Assembly: GCF_900109095.1 (NCBI RefSeq)
Contig: NZ_FNYZ01000004.1
Location: 62,001 to 126,000, forward strand
Direction of reading: 5' to 3'
Length of the DNA: 64,000 nucleotides
Origin: Sphingobium sp. AP50
Lineage (GTDB): Bacteria > Pseudomonadota > Alphaproteobacteria > Sphingomonadales > Sphingomonadaceae
Positions 17,311 through 25,563 of the stretch are shown piece by piece. A model generated the notes under the pieces. That model had not been told where the DNA came from. It searched no databases and worked only from the letters and a program-made list of their open reading frames with translations. Every line of letters starts with the position of its first letter. Positions within the stretch are counted from its first letter, which is position 1. The position numbers and the translations under genes are program-made.

Positions 17311-17682
17311 ATGGGAAAGATTGTTCGGCGCTGCTTCGCGGTGGATCTGGTGGATGACGCTGAATCGATTGCGCGCTACCGCGAATGGCACAAGCCCGGC
17401 GGTCCGCCGCAAGCGGTGACGGATGCGATCCGCGCCGATGGCGTGGTCGACCTGCAAATCTGGCTGGTCGGCGACCGCATGTTCATGATCCTGGAACAGG
17501 ATGAAACGCTGGCAGTCGATCCGGCGACGAAGGCGATTAGGGATGCCGCCAATCCCGATGTCAGCGCATGGGATGCTCTTATGCGGACCTTTCAAAAGCC
17601 CCTCCCATTCGCGCCAAACCTGACTTGGGTCGAGATGGAAGCTATCCATTTGCTGGCAGCACAACCCTCTAAAAATATATAA
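17311..17682 (+). CDS. L-rhamnose/L-fucose mutarotase family protein
   Basis: A 123-residue protein of the RhaM family (dimeric alpha/beta barrel). It begins MGKIVRRCFAVDLVDD and has YREWHKPGGPPQAV with the family His, then VDLQIWLVGDRMFMI and SAWDALMRTFQKPLP. Such enzymes interconvert alpha and beta anomers of 6-deoxy sugars. The ATG has a strong GGGAGAGGAAG site; an upstream frame runs through but has no such signal. It is divergent from the nine-gene operon, which is the main reason to link that operon with a deoxysugar such as L-fucose or L-rhamnose. Its stop is followed by an AT-rich border and an IS remnant. Confidence 0.85.
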   Translation: MGKIVRRCFAVDLVDDAESIARYREWHKPGGPPQAVTDAIRADGVVDLQIWLVGDRMFMILEQDETLAVDPATKAIRDAANPDVSAWDALMRTFQKPLPFAPNLTWVEMEAIHLLAAQPSKNI

Positions 17683-17717
17683 TATTTTCTTCTACACCCT
17701 TAGAGTCTAGTACGAAA

Positions 17718-18158
17718 CTATCTGATTGGATTTTCAGGTTTTGCGATGCGTCGAGCGTATAGCTGAACGGATGCGATGAAGAGCCAAGCGGTTGCCGAGG
17801 CTATGGTCTGCTCGAAGTCCTTGGCGAGACGGCGGTTGCGATTGAGCCATGCAAGTGTGTGCTCGACGACCCAGCGGTGTGGCAACACCGAGAAGCCTTT
17901 GCCGGTGTCGGAGCGTTTGATGATCTCGACGGTCCATTTGCCCATTTGGCGCAGAGCATCCCTGAGCTTGTCCCCGGCATAGCCGCCATCGGCGAACAAA
18001 TGGCGCAGCCATGGGAAGCGCCCGATGATGCCGGTGAGCAGCAAGGGCGCGCCATCGCGGTCCTGAATATCGGCACTGTGCACGACGGCATGAACCAGAT
18101 TGCCGTTGGCGTCGGTCAGAAACCTCCTCCCGGCGGCCGACCAGATTGCGCCCTTCAC
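17718..18158 (-). pseudogene. IS5-family transposase remnant (C-terminal half)
   Basis: The frame encodes about 146 residues of the C-terminal half of an IS5-family DDE transposase: VVHSADIQDRDGAPLLL, the second Asp region FADGGYAGDKLRD, then IKRSD and the catalytic Glu region RWVVEHTLAWLNRNRRLAKDFE. The N-terminal half, with the first catalytic Asp and the helix-turn-helix, is missing. In-frame homology continues only to about 18173, where a stop interrupts it. The tetranucleotide CTAG, a common target of IS5-type elements, flanks the remnant at 17707-17710 and 18174-18177, but no terminal inverted repeats are recognisable. It marks the left border of the GH13-SIR2 operon region. Confidence 0.85.
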
Positions 18159-18183
18159 ATCCTTCGATCCCGACTAGTGGTCC

Positions 18184-18237
18184 GATTTTGGCATTTGCAG
18201 GCCATCCCAGTCGGCAAGGGATGCCAATGTCAAAATC
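18184..18237. repeat. Imperfect inverted repeat next to the IS remnant
   Basis: GATTTTG-G-CATT on the left and AATG-T-CAAAATC on the right form an inverted repeat with one mismatch; inner ATCCC/GGGAT segments also pair. The 54-base structure starts six bases after the CTAG that ends the transposase remnant. It could be the paired ends of a small decayed element or a deletion scar. No protein-coding signal supports it. Confidence 0.45.
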
Positions 18238-18350
18238 AATCCTCAAGCCACGGCTCATCGGTAAATCCGCAATCGCATTTGATCCGAAATGGCCCAAACA
18301 GAGCTTACTTCAAGTATAAACTCACATTATGAATATCACAAATCCCGTAA

Positions 18351-18373
18351 ATTAATACCATTACCATATTAAT
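18351..18373. promoter_or_regulatory. AT-rich inverted repeat upstream of the GH13-SIR2 operon
   Basis: Perfect 7-bp arms ATTAATA (18351-18357) and TATTAAT (18367-18373) flank a 9-base spacer, 43 bases before the GH13 start codon. The surrounding 18300-18380 is much richer in A and T than the rest of the window. This is the natural place for the operon promoter, and the repeat is a candidate operator; no regulator gene is adjacent. Confidence 0.45.
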
Positions 18374-18416
18374 ATCATGATCGAACTCGTCTTTCCTTTG
18401 GCAAGATGGAGGCCTT

Positions 18417-20882
18417 ATGCCCGTTATTACGGTTCGTATAGAGTGGATGACAGGCCTGAAAATCGATATTTTTTCCAATCTCCGTCTATACGGAAGTTGG
18501 GACGCGAATGGTTTTTTCTGCGAAGCGCCATGGACAGAAGTGCCGATGTCGCCCTTCACAGCCGAAGACGGCTGCCCGGCCTGGAGCGCTGTCGTCCAAC
18601 TGGAGCAAGGGCAAAGCTTTCGCTGGGGCATTCGGGCAGATAGCCGGGAAGAGCAGGATAGCTGGGGCATCGTAACGGAAATTCCGGACCCGCTTTCGGC
18701 GAGCCAATATCGCACTTTTCGCGCCGATCATGATCATCAGGTCGAGCGCTATTATCTGACCCACTGCCGCCGGCTGGGCGCAAACAAGCGTTATGTGAAA
18801 GGGAAGTCAAACCCACGCATCGAATTTGCTTGTCGCGCACCCCATGCCGCAGACGTGCAACTGGTGATCGGTGAGCCGGCAAGCGGCTACATCACCCCCG
18901 CAGGTGCCAGGGTGCAGGCCAGCTATCCGATGATCCGGGACGATGAAGGTGTCTGGCGGACCGCACCGACCGACCCCATTTTCGCCCGATTTTCCGACTG
19001 GGACCATAAGCCCTATATGTACCGGATCGTGCGCGACGACGACAGCGTGGTTTTCCGTAGCGACATGTTCGCGCGCTGCCAGATCGGAAGCGGCCGCAAG
19101 GATCCCGCCAGTCCGACGCCCGGCGAACTGCCTTGGGACGGCACCCGGTTCGACCTGAAGGGCACGAAATCCTGTTCGGTGGCCGTCGACCCAGAACAGG
19201 TCACGGAGTTGCTGGACGAAGGCGTCTTTCCGGAAACACGCTGGCTGACAGAAGCCGATTTCTGGAAAGATGAGTTCGATCCGGCCCGCCCCGTCCCGAC
19301 GAACCTTAGCGACCTCATAATCTATGAACTGCATGTAGAGGGTCTGGGCTTCGGGAAGAAGAAGCCCAGCACATCGGAGGAAGCGCCCGGAACCTTCGAA
19401 GATGCGATCGCCTTCCTCGACCATCTGGTCGCCCTCGGGATCAACGCGGTCGAATTGCTGCCCCCGATGGAGGCGGAAGCCTTCAGTTGGGGCTATGGCA
19501 CGTCCCATCATTTCGCTACGGAATATGCTGGCGGCGGGCGTGACCAGTTGAAGCATTTCATCCGTGCCTGCCATCAGCGCGGCATCGCGGTGATCTTCGA
19601 TGTCGTCTATAATCATTGGGTCGAGGATGCCGAGCGCTCACCCGACCTCTATGACAGCATAAGAGACGATCGGAATTTCCATTATTGGTATGAGGGGCGC
19701 GACGAGGACTGGCCCGTCAACGCCCATGGTCGCCATAATGGCGGCTATGTCCAGAATGGATCGAGCGGGAGGCTCCCCAACCTGCGCGACGAGGGGATAC
19801 GCAAGCTGTTCACGAGCAGCGCGTGCATGTGGCTCACCGAATTCCATGTAGACGGTTTCCGCGTCGATCTCACGCAGGCATTTCACCGCGACAATGTGCT
19901 GGAGGCCAATGGCCAATCACTGCCCCTCGCAAACCAGTTCGGCACCAAATTCTTGCGAGAATGGGTACGAACCGTGCGGTTCGTCAAGCCGTCCGTGATG
20001 CTGGTCGCCGAAGACCATAGCGACTGGCCCGCTATCATCCAGCCGCAGGAAACGGGCGGCATCGGCTTCGATGCGATCTGGTGGGCCGAATGGTATCATA
20101 ACCTGATCGGCGACTCCCAGTCGAACCTAGACAGCGCCCGGTTGCTGCATGTCGCCGGTCAGGGGAGCGATCTTCCTCTCGCCATGGATCGGCTGGGCGA
20201 CAAGATCGCGCAGACTGCGCAACGGGTGGTCTATCATGAGTCCCACGATCAGGCCGGTAATGCGATCTATAGCGAGAATGGCATCGACCTGGCCTCCGCG
20301 CGGACAATTCAGGTCGCGGTCAACAATGTCCTGGTCGATGGCACCCGCTTCTGGGCGGAAGCCAGAACGCGCGCGGTGGCGGGCCTGTCTCTGCTTACGC
20401 CCGGCGTTCCGATGTTTTTCATGGGCGAGGAAGTCGGCGCTCAGGAGCCCTATCGCTATCATGACTGGATTCATCATCGCGAGGATCTGCTTGCCATGCG
20501 GCAGGACGGCGGTGCGCGGCTGTTCACTTATTATCAGGATGTGATCGGCCTGCGCCATGCCCAGCCTGCATTGCGCTCCGCCGAGGTGATGATCGTCCAA
20601 AGTCACAATGCCAACCGCGTCCTTGCCTATCGCACATGGCAAGGCGACGAGGATTTTCTGGTCGCACTCACCCTGAACAACAAGGGCTTTCCCGATGGCT
20701 ATGTGTTCGCGCACCCGGCCATCGCCGACGGTCTGTGGCGAGAGGTGCTGAACAGCGACGATGCCCGTTTCGGCGGCGGCGGCATGACCAACAGCGCGCT
20801 CTTGCAGGCCACTCACGGCCGCATCAATCCGCGCCTCCCCGCCAATGCGATCATCGTCCTGCAACGGGAAACGGGTCGATGA
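18417..20882 (+). CDS. GH13 alpha-glucan enzyme with N-terminal carbohydrate-binding region
   Basis: An 821-residue glycoside hydrolase family 13 protein. Residues 1-90 look like a starch-binding module (LYGSWDANGFF, then RWGIRADSREE), about 120-250 resemble a CBM48-type region, and the barrel follows. The four GH13 motifs are present: DVVYNH (395-400), GFRVDLTQ with nucleophile Asp484, LVAEDHS with acid Glu532, and YHESHDQ with Asp611. The closest general pattern is glycogen-branching enzyme or maltooligosyl-trehalose trehalohydrolase. There is no signal peptide, so it acts on cytoplasmic glucans. The ATG has a GGAGG site. It is the first gene of a nine-gene operon ending in a SIR2-STAND-like protein, and no glycogen-metabolism genes are adjacent. 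Confidence 0.85.
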   Translation: MPVITVRIEWMTGLKIDIFSNLRLYGSWDANGFFCEAPWTEVPMSPFTAEDGCPAWSAVVQLEQGQSFRWGIRADSREEQDSWGIVTEIPDPLSASQYRTFRADHDHQVERYYLTHCRRLGANKRYVKGKSNPRIEFACRAPHAADVQLVIGEPASGYITPAGARVQASYPMIRDDEGVWRTAPTDPIFARFSDWDHKPYMYRIVRDDDSVVFRSDMFARCQIGSGRKDPASPTPGELPWDGTRFDLKGTKSCSVAVDPEQVTELLDEGVFPETRWLTEADFWKDEFDPARPVPTNLSDLIIYELHVEGLGFGKKKPSTSEEAPGTFEDAIAFLDHLVALGINAVELLPPMEAEAFSWGYGTSHHFATEYAGGGRDQLKHFIRACHQRGIAVIFDVVYNHWVEDAERSPDLYDSIRDDRNFHYWYEGRDEDWPVNAHGRHNGGYVQNGSSGRLPNLRDEGIRKLFTSSACMWLTEFHVDGFRVDLTQAFHRDNVLEANGQSLPLANQFGTKFLREWVRTVRFVKPSVMLVAEDHSDWPAIIQPQETGGIGFDAIWWAEWYHNLIGDSQSNLDSARLLHVAGQGSDLPLAMDRLGDKIAQTAQRVVYHESHDQAGNAIYSENGIDLASARTIQVAVNNVLVDGTRFWAEARTRAVAGLSLLTPGVPMFFMGEEVGAQEPYRYHDWIHHREDLLAMRQDGGARLFTYYQDVIGLRHAQPALRSAEVMIVQSHNANRVLAYRTWQGDEDFLVALTLNNKGFPDGYVFAHPAIADGLWREVLNSDDARFGGGGMTNSALLQATHGRINPRLPANAIIVLQRETGR

Positions 20883-21562
20883 TCCATCAGTTCATCTTCG
20901 CAGGACCCAAACCGGGCCTTAGCGCCGCGGCATTCCAGAGCTACTGGATCAACTTCCATGCTGTGGACTTCGCCGCTAAAATTCCGCAGATCAGGCAATA
21001 TCTGGTTTCCCGCCGCCTGCCGGTCACGACCGGCCGCGACCTGCCCTTTTCCGAAGGGGTCGCCGAAATCTGGCTCGCTGACGAGGCGGAGCAGGTCCAG
21101 TCATTACAAAGCCCGGAATTTCTCGACGGCGCGCGCCGGGACGAACCGCGCTGGGCGGCTTTCTGGCAAACACTCGGCCTCGATACCTCAGCAGTACGGA
21201 TAGCGGGCGATGCAGTCGATGGCAGCATCCAGTCGGTCAAGCTCTACCTGCTTCTGAAGCGCGCGCCGACGCTGACACTGGAGACATTTCGCGACCGGTT
21301 GCTGGAGGAGCGCGCGTGCTCGCCAGTGGAAGGCGCCAGCGGCCATGCAGCCGGCTTCGTCAATGCTGGTGCCTATGGTCTCGGAGAACCCCGTTTCGAC
21401 GCGGTCGAGACGATTGCTTTCGCCGACCTGGCGGCGCTGGAGCGCGCGCTCTCCGGCCGGTTCGGCACACATATTCGCGAAGGCTGGGCCTTCTGCGACC
21501 CACGCTATCTGTTCGCCTTCGCGGGGCAGGAACATTGGATCATTCGACCGGGTGATCGCTGA
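20879..21562 (+). CDS. Tandem EthD-like (dimeric alpha/beta-barrel) protein
   Basis: A 227-residue protein with two ferredoxin-like halves. The first reads MIHQFIFAGPKPGLSAAAFQSYW...HAVDFAAKIPQIRQYLVSRR, which is the EthD pattern; the second starts near SVKLYLLLKRAPTLTLETFRD. EthD-type domains bind small molecules or act as accessory or monooxygenase-like enzymes. Here no cytochrome or oxygenase partner is present. The ATG overlaps the GH13 stop by four bases (ATGA), so translation is coupled. Function in the operon is unknown; binding or rearranging a small metabolite is the most the fold supports. Confidence 0.7.
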   Translation: MIHQFIFAGPKPGLSAAAFQSYWINFHAVDFAAKIPQIRQYLVSRRLPVTTGRDLPFSEGVAEIWLADEAEQVQSLQSPEFLDGARRDEPRWAAFWQTLGLDTSAVRIAGDAVDGSIQSVKLYLLLKRAPTLTLETFRDRLLEERACSPVEGASGHAAGFVNAGAYGLGEPRFDAVETIAFADLAALERALSGRFGTHIREGWAFCDPRYLFAFAGQEHWIIRPGDR

Positions 21563-21586
21563 TTGCAGGAAAACAGGGGGATTATC

Positions 21587-22327
21587 ATGCTGTTCTATGT
21601 CCAGATGCGATGGAATTATCAGGGGCGCATTTCGCAGGACGAACTGTGGCAACTGGAAGAACAGGAAGGGGTGCACGGAATAGAGGGCATCCGCGCTGGC
21701 TTTGTCCAGCTTTACAAGGTGGTGTCGCAGCATCGGATCATCGCGATTGTGAAGTCGGATTCGCTCGAAGACCTCGACCGCAATTCCATGGGTTGGCTTC
21801 CCATGCGCGAATATCTTGAGTTCGAAGCGGTCTGGCCGCTGCGCGACTATGAAGGCTTTATCGAAGATGTGCGCGGCCGCTTTCCTCGCGAGGGCGCCCC
21901 TCGCCCCGCCCCGGCATCGACGCGGGAAGTGGCGCAGGCCTGGTTCGACAATCTGGGCAAGGGCGACTTCGACGCCGCGCTGAAGCTGGTCCATGCCGAT
22001 GTTTCCTGGACCAATATCCCGCCCACGCCGGGCGTCAGCGATCTTGCGCCATGGCTTGGCACCTATCAGGGGTTGCCGGCGGTGATCGACAGCTTCGGCG
22101 TCTGGGCCAAATATTCCAGGATGCTTTCCGCCTCAGTGGTCGGCGACCTCATCATCGATGGGGATAATGCCATAGCGATCGTGCACGAACATGCGCAGTG
22201 CCTTGCAAACAGCATCGAATATGACCTGATGGTCGCAACCCGGCTTCGCGTGGTCGATGGCAAGATTGTCGAGTGGCAGGTCTATTGGGACCCCTCTCCG
22301 CTGATCGGTGCCTATCGGAATCTGTGA
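21587..22327 (+). CDS. Muconolactone-isomerase-like/SnoaL-like fusion protein
   Basis: A 246-residue protein. An N-terminal ferredoxin-like module (MLFYVQMRWNYQGRISQDELWQLEEQE, about 1-95) resembles muconolactone isomerase. It is joined to a C-terminal SnoaL/NTF2-type domain (about 110-246: VAQAWFDNLGKGDFDAALKLVHADVSWTNIP, ending IVEWQVYWDPSPL). I prefer the ATG at 21587, eight bases after CAGGGGGA, to the frame start 24 bases earlier. Both domains bind small hydrophobic or sugar-like ligands in other proteins. With the preceding EthD-type protein this gives two adjacent small-ligand proteins in one operon. No catalytic assignment is possible. Confidence 0.72.
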   Translation: MLFYVQMRWNYQGRISQDELWQLEEQEGVHGIEGIRAGFVQLYKVVSQHRIIAIVKSDSLEDLDRNSMGWLPMREYLEFEAVWPLRDYEGFIEDVRGRFPREGAPRPAPASTREVAQAWFDNLGKGDFDAALKLVHADVSWTNIPPTPGVSDLAPWLGTYQGLPAVIDSFGVWAKYSRMLSASVVGDLIIDGDNAIAIVHEHAQCLANSIEYDLMVATRLRVVDGKIVEWQVYWDPSPLIGAYRNL

Positions 22328-22334
22328 GGCTTTG

Positions 22335-23402
22335 ATGGCACAGCAATCCAGCCTCATCGACGCTGTCCGTGCCCGCGATCACAGAGCGGTGGATGCACTC
22401 CTGTCCGGCGGCACCGATCCGAACATTCCGGATCAGGCCAGCAAGCTCACCCCGCTCATGTTCGCTGCGGGGCTGGGGGACAATCAGATGGTTTCCCGGC
22501 TGATCGAGGCCAATGCGCTCGTCAACGCGATCGACGGGCGTGCAGGCGGTTCCGCCCTGCACAAAGCCTGTCAGGGCGGTGGCATGGCATCTGTCATGAC
22601 GCTGGTCGAGGCAGGCGCCTGGATCGACCTCCAGACGACGACGACCGGTCATACGCCCCTGCTGGAGGCGATCTGGTTCACGTCGGACGACATCGCCGAA
22701 TATCTGATCGCGCGGGGTGCCCGGATCGAACTGAAGACCCATTATGGCTTCACGATCGATCAGCATGTCGACTATGCGCTTGTCGTCAATACCTCGCCGC
22801 AGGCAAAGGAGCGCCTGCTCCGCATCCGGCAACTGATTGCCGACAGAAGAGCGCGGGACAAGGCCCTCACGGACAATAGCCCGCTATTTGCAGCGATCCT
22901 AGCCAAAAACGCGGCCGGGGTGAGCAAGGCGATTGCCGAGGGGGCGGACATCGAGGCCCGCTATCCGGTCGTCGGCAGCTTCAGCGATGGCCATACGGCA
23001 CTCCTCATCGCCGCGCGTGACGGCCTGGACGGGATTGTGTGCCTGTTGATCGACGCGAAAGCGAAGCCCAATGCGGTGGAGCCTGTGTTCGGCGCCGTCC
23101 CGCTGCACAAGGCGACCTATCACGGCTATGCCGGCATTACCCGTGCCCTTGCCGCCGCGCCGGGCATTGATCTGGATTATCAGGGTCCGTCCAACGGATA
23201 TACGCCGCTGCATGATGCGCTGTGGCACGGCTTCCCCGATTGTGCGGCCATCCTGCTCGATGCCGGCGCGCACCACGACCTCGTCGCGCTGGATGGCAAG
23301 ACCCCGCTCGACATCGCGCGTGAGACATTGCCCGCCGGATCGCCCCTGATCACCCGTCTGCAATCGCTGTCCGGAAACGGTCCGAACACCCCGACCACAT
23401 AG
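22335..23402 (+). CDS. Ankyrin-repeat protein
   Basis: A 355-residue cytoplasmic protein made of two blocks of ankyrin repeats. The first (about 5-150) includes LTPLMFAAGLGDNQMVSRLIEA, GSALHKACQGG and GHTPLLEAIWFTSDDIAEYLI. The second (about 190-350) includes GHTALLIAARDGLDGIVCLLI, VPLHKATYHGY and YTPLHDALWHGFPDCAAILL, ending KTPLDIARETL. A helical linker separates them. There is no signal peptide, transmembrane segment or enzymatic domain. It starts seven bases after the SnoaL fusion. In an operon of enzymes such a protein is most likely a scaffold or an inhibitor/regulator of one of them; the partner is not evident. Confidence 0.85.
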   Translation: MAQQSSLIDAVRARDHRAVDALLSGGTDPNIPDQASKLTPLMFAAGLGDNQMVSRLIEANALVNAIDGRAGGSALHKACQGGGMASVMTLVEAGAWIDLQTTTTGHTPLLEAIWFTSDDIAEYLIARGARIELKTHYGFTIDQHVDYALVVNTSPQAKERLLRIRQLIADRRARDKALTDNSPLFAAILAKNAAGVSKAIAEGADIEARYPVVGSFSDGHTALLIAARDGLDGIVCLLIDAKAKPNAVEPVFGAVPLHKATYHGYAGITRALAAAPGIDLDYQGPSNGYTPLHDALWHGFPDCAAILLDAGAHHDLVALDGKTPLDIARETLPAGSPLITRLQSLSGNGPNTPTT

Positions 23403-23424
23403 TGTGTCCCCCGAAAGGAGTAGC

Positions 23425-25563
23425 ATGATGCAACAGCAGAGTTCTTCCCCTTCCCACAGCCATTACACCCAAAGCATCACGTTGACAGGAATGGTCGGTG
23501 CCGTTCTGACGGCCAGTCTCCAGTTCGAGCTGAAGTGCGCGAATGGAGAGATGTTCCTTATCACCGTAGGCGGTGGTGGCGGCACCAATTATGATGTCGT
23601 TCGGAACATGGATGGCCTCGACCGCAATCGCATTCCGAACCCCGATCCCTATAATCCCGAAAACCCCGCCGACGAACTGCGCAAATATATCCGCCCCGAC
23701 ACGATGGTATCGGTTCGCGGCGTGGAGGTAGAGCATCAGGGCCAAAGGGCGATCTGGGCACAAAGCATCACCCTGATGGTCGGCGAACAGGGCAATTACA
23801 TGTTCGAGGACACCCATTGGTGGCTGACCCAGATCGCGCGTTTTGCCGATGAATGGCTGGATGATCTGTTCCAGGATCGCCGCACTTATGAATGGGATGA
23901 TTTTTCGGCGCTCTACAGGACCAACCTCAACATCCTTGGCATGCCGACCGATGACAAGGTGCAGGAATGCGCGACGCTGTCCCGCCTCAACTACGGCCTT
24001 TCATCGGCCTATCTGCTGACCGGCGCCGAACGCTATCGCCTCGCGGCAAAAGCCGGCGTGAAATATCAGCGCGAAACGTTCCGCAGCCTCAGCCATGACG
24101 GCAAATATTGTTTCTGGCAGTTCGGCAAACGCCAGCGCGAGACAGGAGCGAACATCATCATCGGATCGGAAAATCCCGACGATGCCGGCACGATCCCCCT
24201 TTATGAGCAAATCTATGCGCTGGCCGGCCTGACCCAATATTTCCGCATCAGTCAGGACTGGAGCGTCCTTCAGGACATTCACCGCACCATTCGCGTATTT
24301 CAGGATTTCTATCGCGACGATCCCGCCTTTGGCTATGGCGGCACCGGCGGCTATTTCTCACATCTGGACCCCGCGACGCTAAGACCCGACGTGGCCTCGC
24401 TCAACCAGAACCAGTTGCGCAAGAACTGGAACTCGGTCGGTGACCATATCCCCGCCTATCTGGTCAACCTGATCCTCGCGCTCGATCCGGTGCCGCAGGA
24501 GGCGCGTAATACGCATGAGAGCGAGGAACTGCTGGAAGTCTGCCGCGGCATCCTCAAGGAAACGTCGGAAATCATCCTCGATCGCTTCCCGGACAAAGAC
24601 CCCGCCATTCCCTATGTCAATGAACGCTTTTTCGCGAACTGGGAGCCGGACCATCAATGGGGATGGCAGCAAAATCGCGCGATCGTCGGTCATAATTTCA
24701 AGATCGCCTGGAACCTGACGCGAACCGCACATTATTACCGGACGCTGGCGACGAAGGGGGATGCGGACGCCGCTGCGCACAATAGCTATGCCAAAAGGCT
24801 GGAAAAATTCGCTACCGAATTGCTCGACCGGATGAGCGAGGTCGGCATCGACCTGCTGCGCGGCGGTTGCTTCGATGCGGTGGAGCGCGAACCCGTACCC
24901 GGAATGCCGATGCAATTCGCCTGGAGCAACACCAAGGATTTCTGGCAGCAGGAACAGGCGATCCTTGCCTATCTCATCCTCCACGGCGTCACGCAGAAGT
25001 CCGAACATCTCCAGCACGCGCGCGCAATGATGGCCTTCTGGAACACGTATTTTCTGGATCATGACAATCGCGGCGTCTTCTTCCGCACCACCGACATGGG
25101 GATGCCGGTCATCAGCGGCACTTATGGGCAGAAGGCCAGCCATGCAGTGGCAGGCTATCACAGTTTCGAACTCAACTATCTCGCCCACACCTATATCTGC
25201 ATGTATGTCCGGCCGGAGGGGCGGGTGCAGACGCCCGACGGCACGTCCGCCTTTCCCGTCGTGGACCATAATTTCTGTCTGTTCTTCCGGGTTGAGGCCG
25301 ACTGCCCCCACCGTTCGCTCAATGTGCTGCCGGACTTCGTTCCACCCGGCTCGGTAGAAATCGCGTCGGTCGTGGTCGGTGGCGTGCCGCGTGAACCCGA
25401 GGAGTTCGAGAAGGACAAGTTCCAGATCATCCTGTCCGACGACGATCTCGACAAGCAGATCATGGTCGAATTCCGGCCGCTCGGCGGGATCAATCCTGCG
25501 GCGATGGCCAGCGAGGCCATAGGCGCCAAAGATGCCTTCTACGACATGGAGGGCAAGCCATGA
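23425..25563 (+). CDS. AGE-family sugar epimerase/isomerase with extra N-terminal domain
   Basis: A 712-residue protein, far longer than the roughly 400 residues of typical N-acylglucosamine 2-epimerase family enzymes. The alpha/alpha barrel spans about 120-620 with family segments RLNYGLSSAYLLTG, GKYCFWQFG, IVGHNFKIAWNLTR (catalytic-type His), KDFWQQEQAILAYL and HAVAGYHSFELNYLAHTY. The first 110 residues form a separate glycine-rich beta domain (FLITVGGGGGTNYD, MVSVRGVEVEHQG) that looks OB-like. A C-terminal beta domain follows the barrel. The ATG at 23425 has an AAAGGAG site. Expected activity is C2 epimerisation or aldose-ketose isomerisation of a free sugar; the operon also encodes a GH13 enzyme that could supply one. 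Confidence 0.78.
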   Translation: MMQQQSSSPSHSHYTQSITLTGMVGAVLTASLQFELKCANGEMFLITVGGGGGTNYDVVRNMDGLDRNRIPNPDPYNPENPADELRKYIRPDTMVSVRGVEVEHQGQRAIWAQSITLMVGEQGNYMFEDTHWWLTQIARFADEWLDDLFQDRRTYEWDDFSALYRTNLNILGMPTDDKVQECATLSRLNYGLSSAYLLTGAERYRLAAKAGVKYQRETFRSLSHDGKYCFWQFGKRQRETGANIIIGSENPDDAGTIPLYEQIYALAGLTQYFRISQDWSVLQDIHRTIRVFQDFYRDDPAFGYGGTGGYFSHLDPATLRPDVASLNQNQLRKNWNSVGDHIPAYLVNLILALDPVPQEARNTHESEELLEVCRGILKETSEIILDRFPDKDPAIPYVNERFFANWEPDHQWGWQQNRAIVGHNFKIAWNLTRTAHYYRTLATKGDADAAAHNSYAKRLEKFATELLDRMSEVGIDLLRGGCFDAVEREPVPGMPMQFAWSNTKDFWQQEQAILAYLILHGVTQKSEHLQHARAMMAFWNTYFLDHDNRGVFFRTTDMGMPVISGTYGQKASHAVAGYHSFELNYLAHTYICMYVRPEGRVQTPDGTSAFPVVDHNFCLFFRVEADCPHRSLNVLPDFVPPGSVEIASVVVGGVPREPEEFEKDKFQIILSDDDLDKQIMVEFRPLGGINPAAMASEAIGAKDAFYDMEGKP

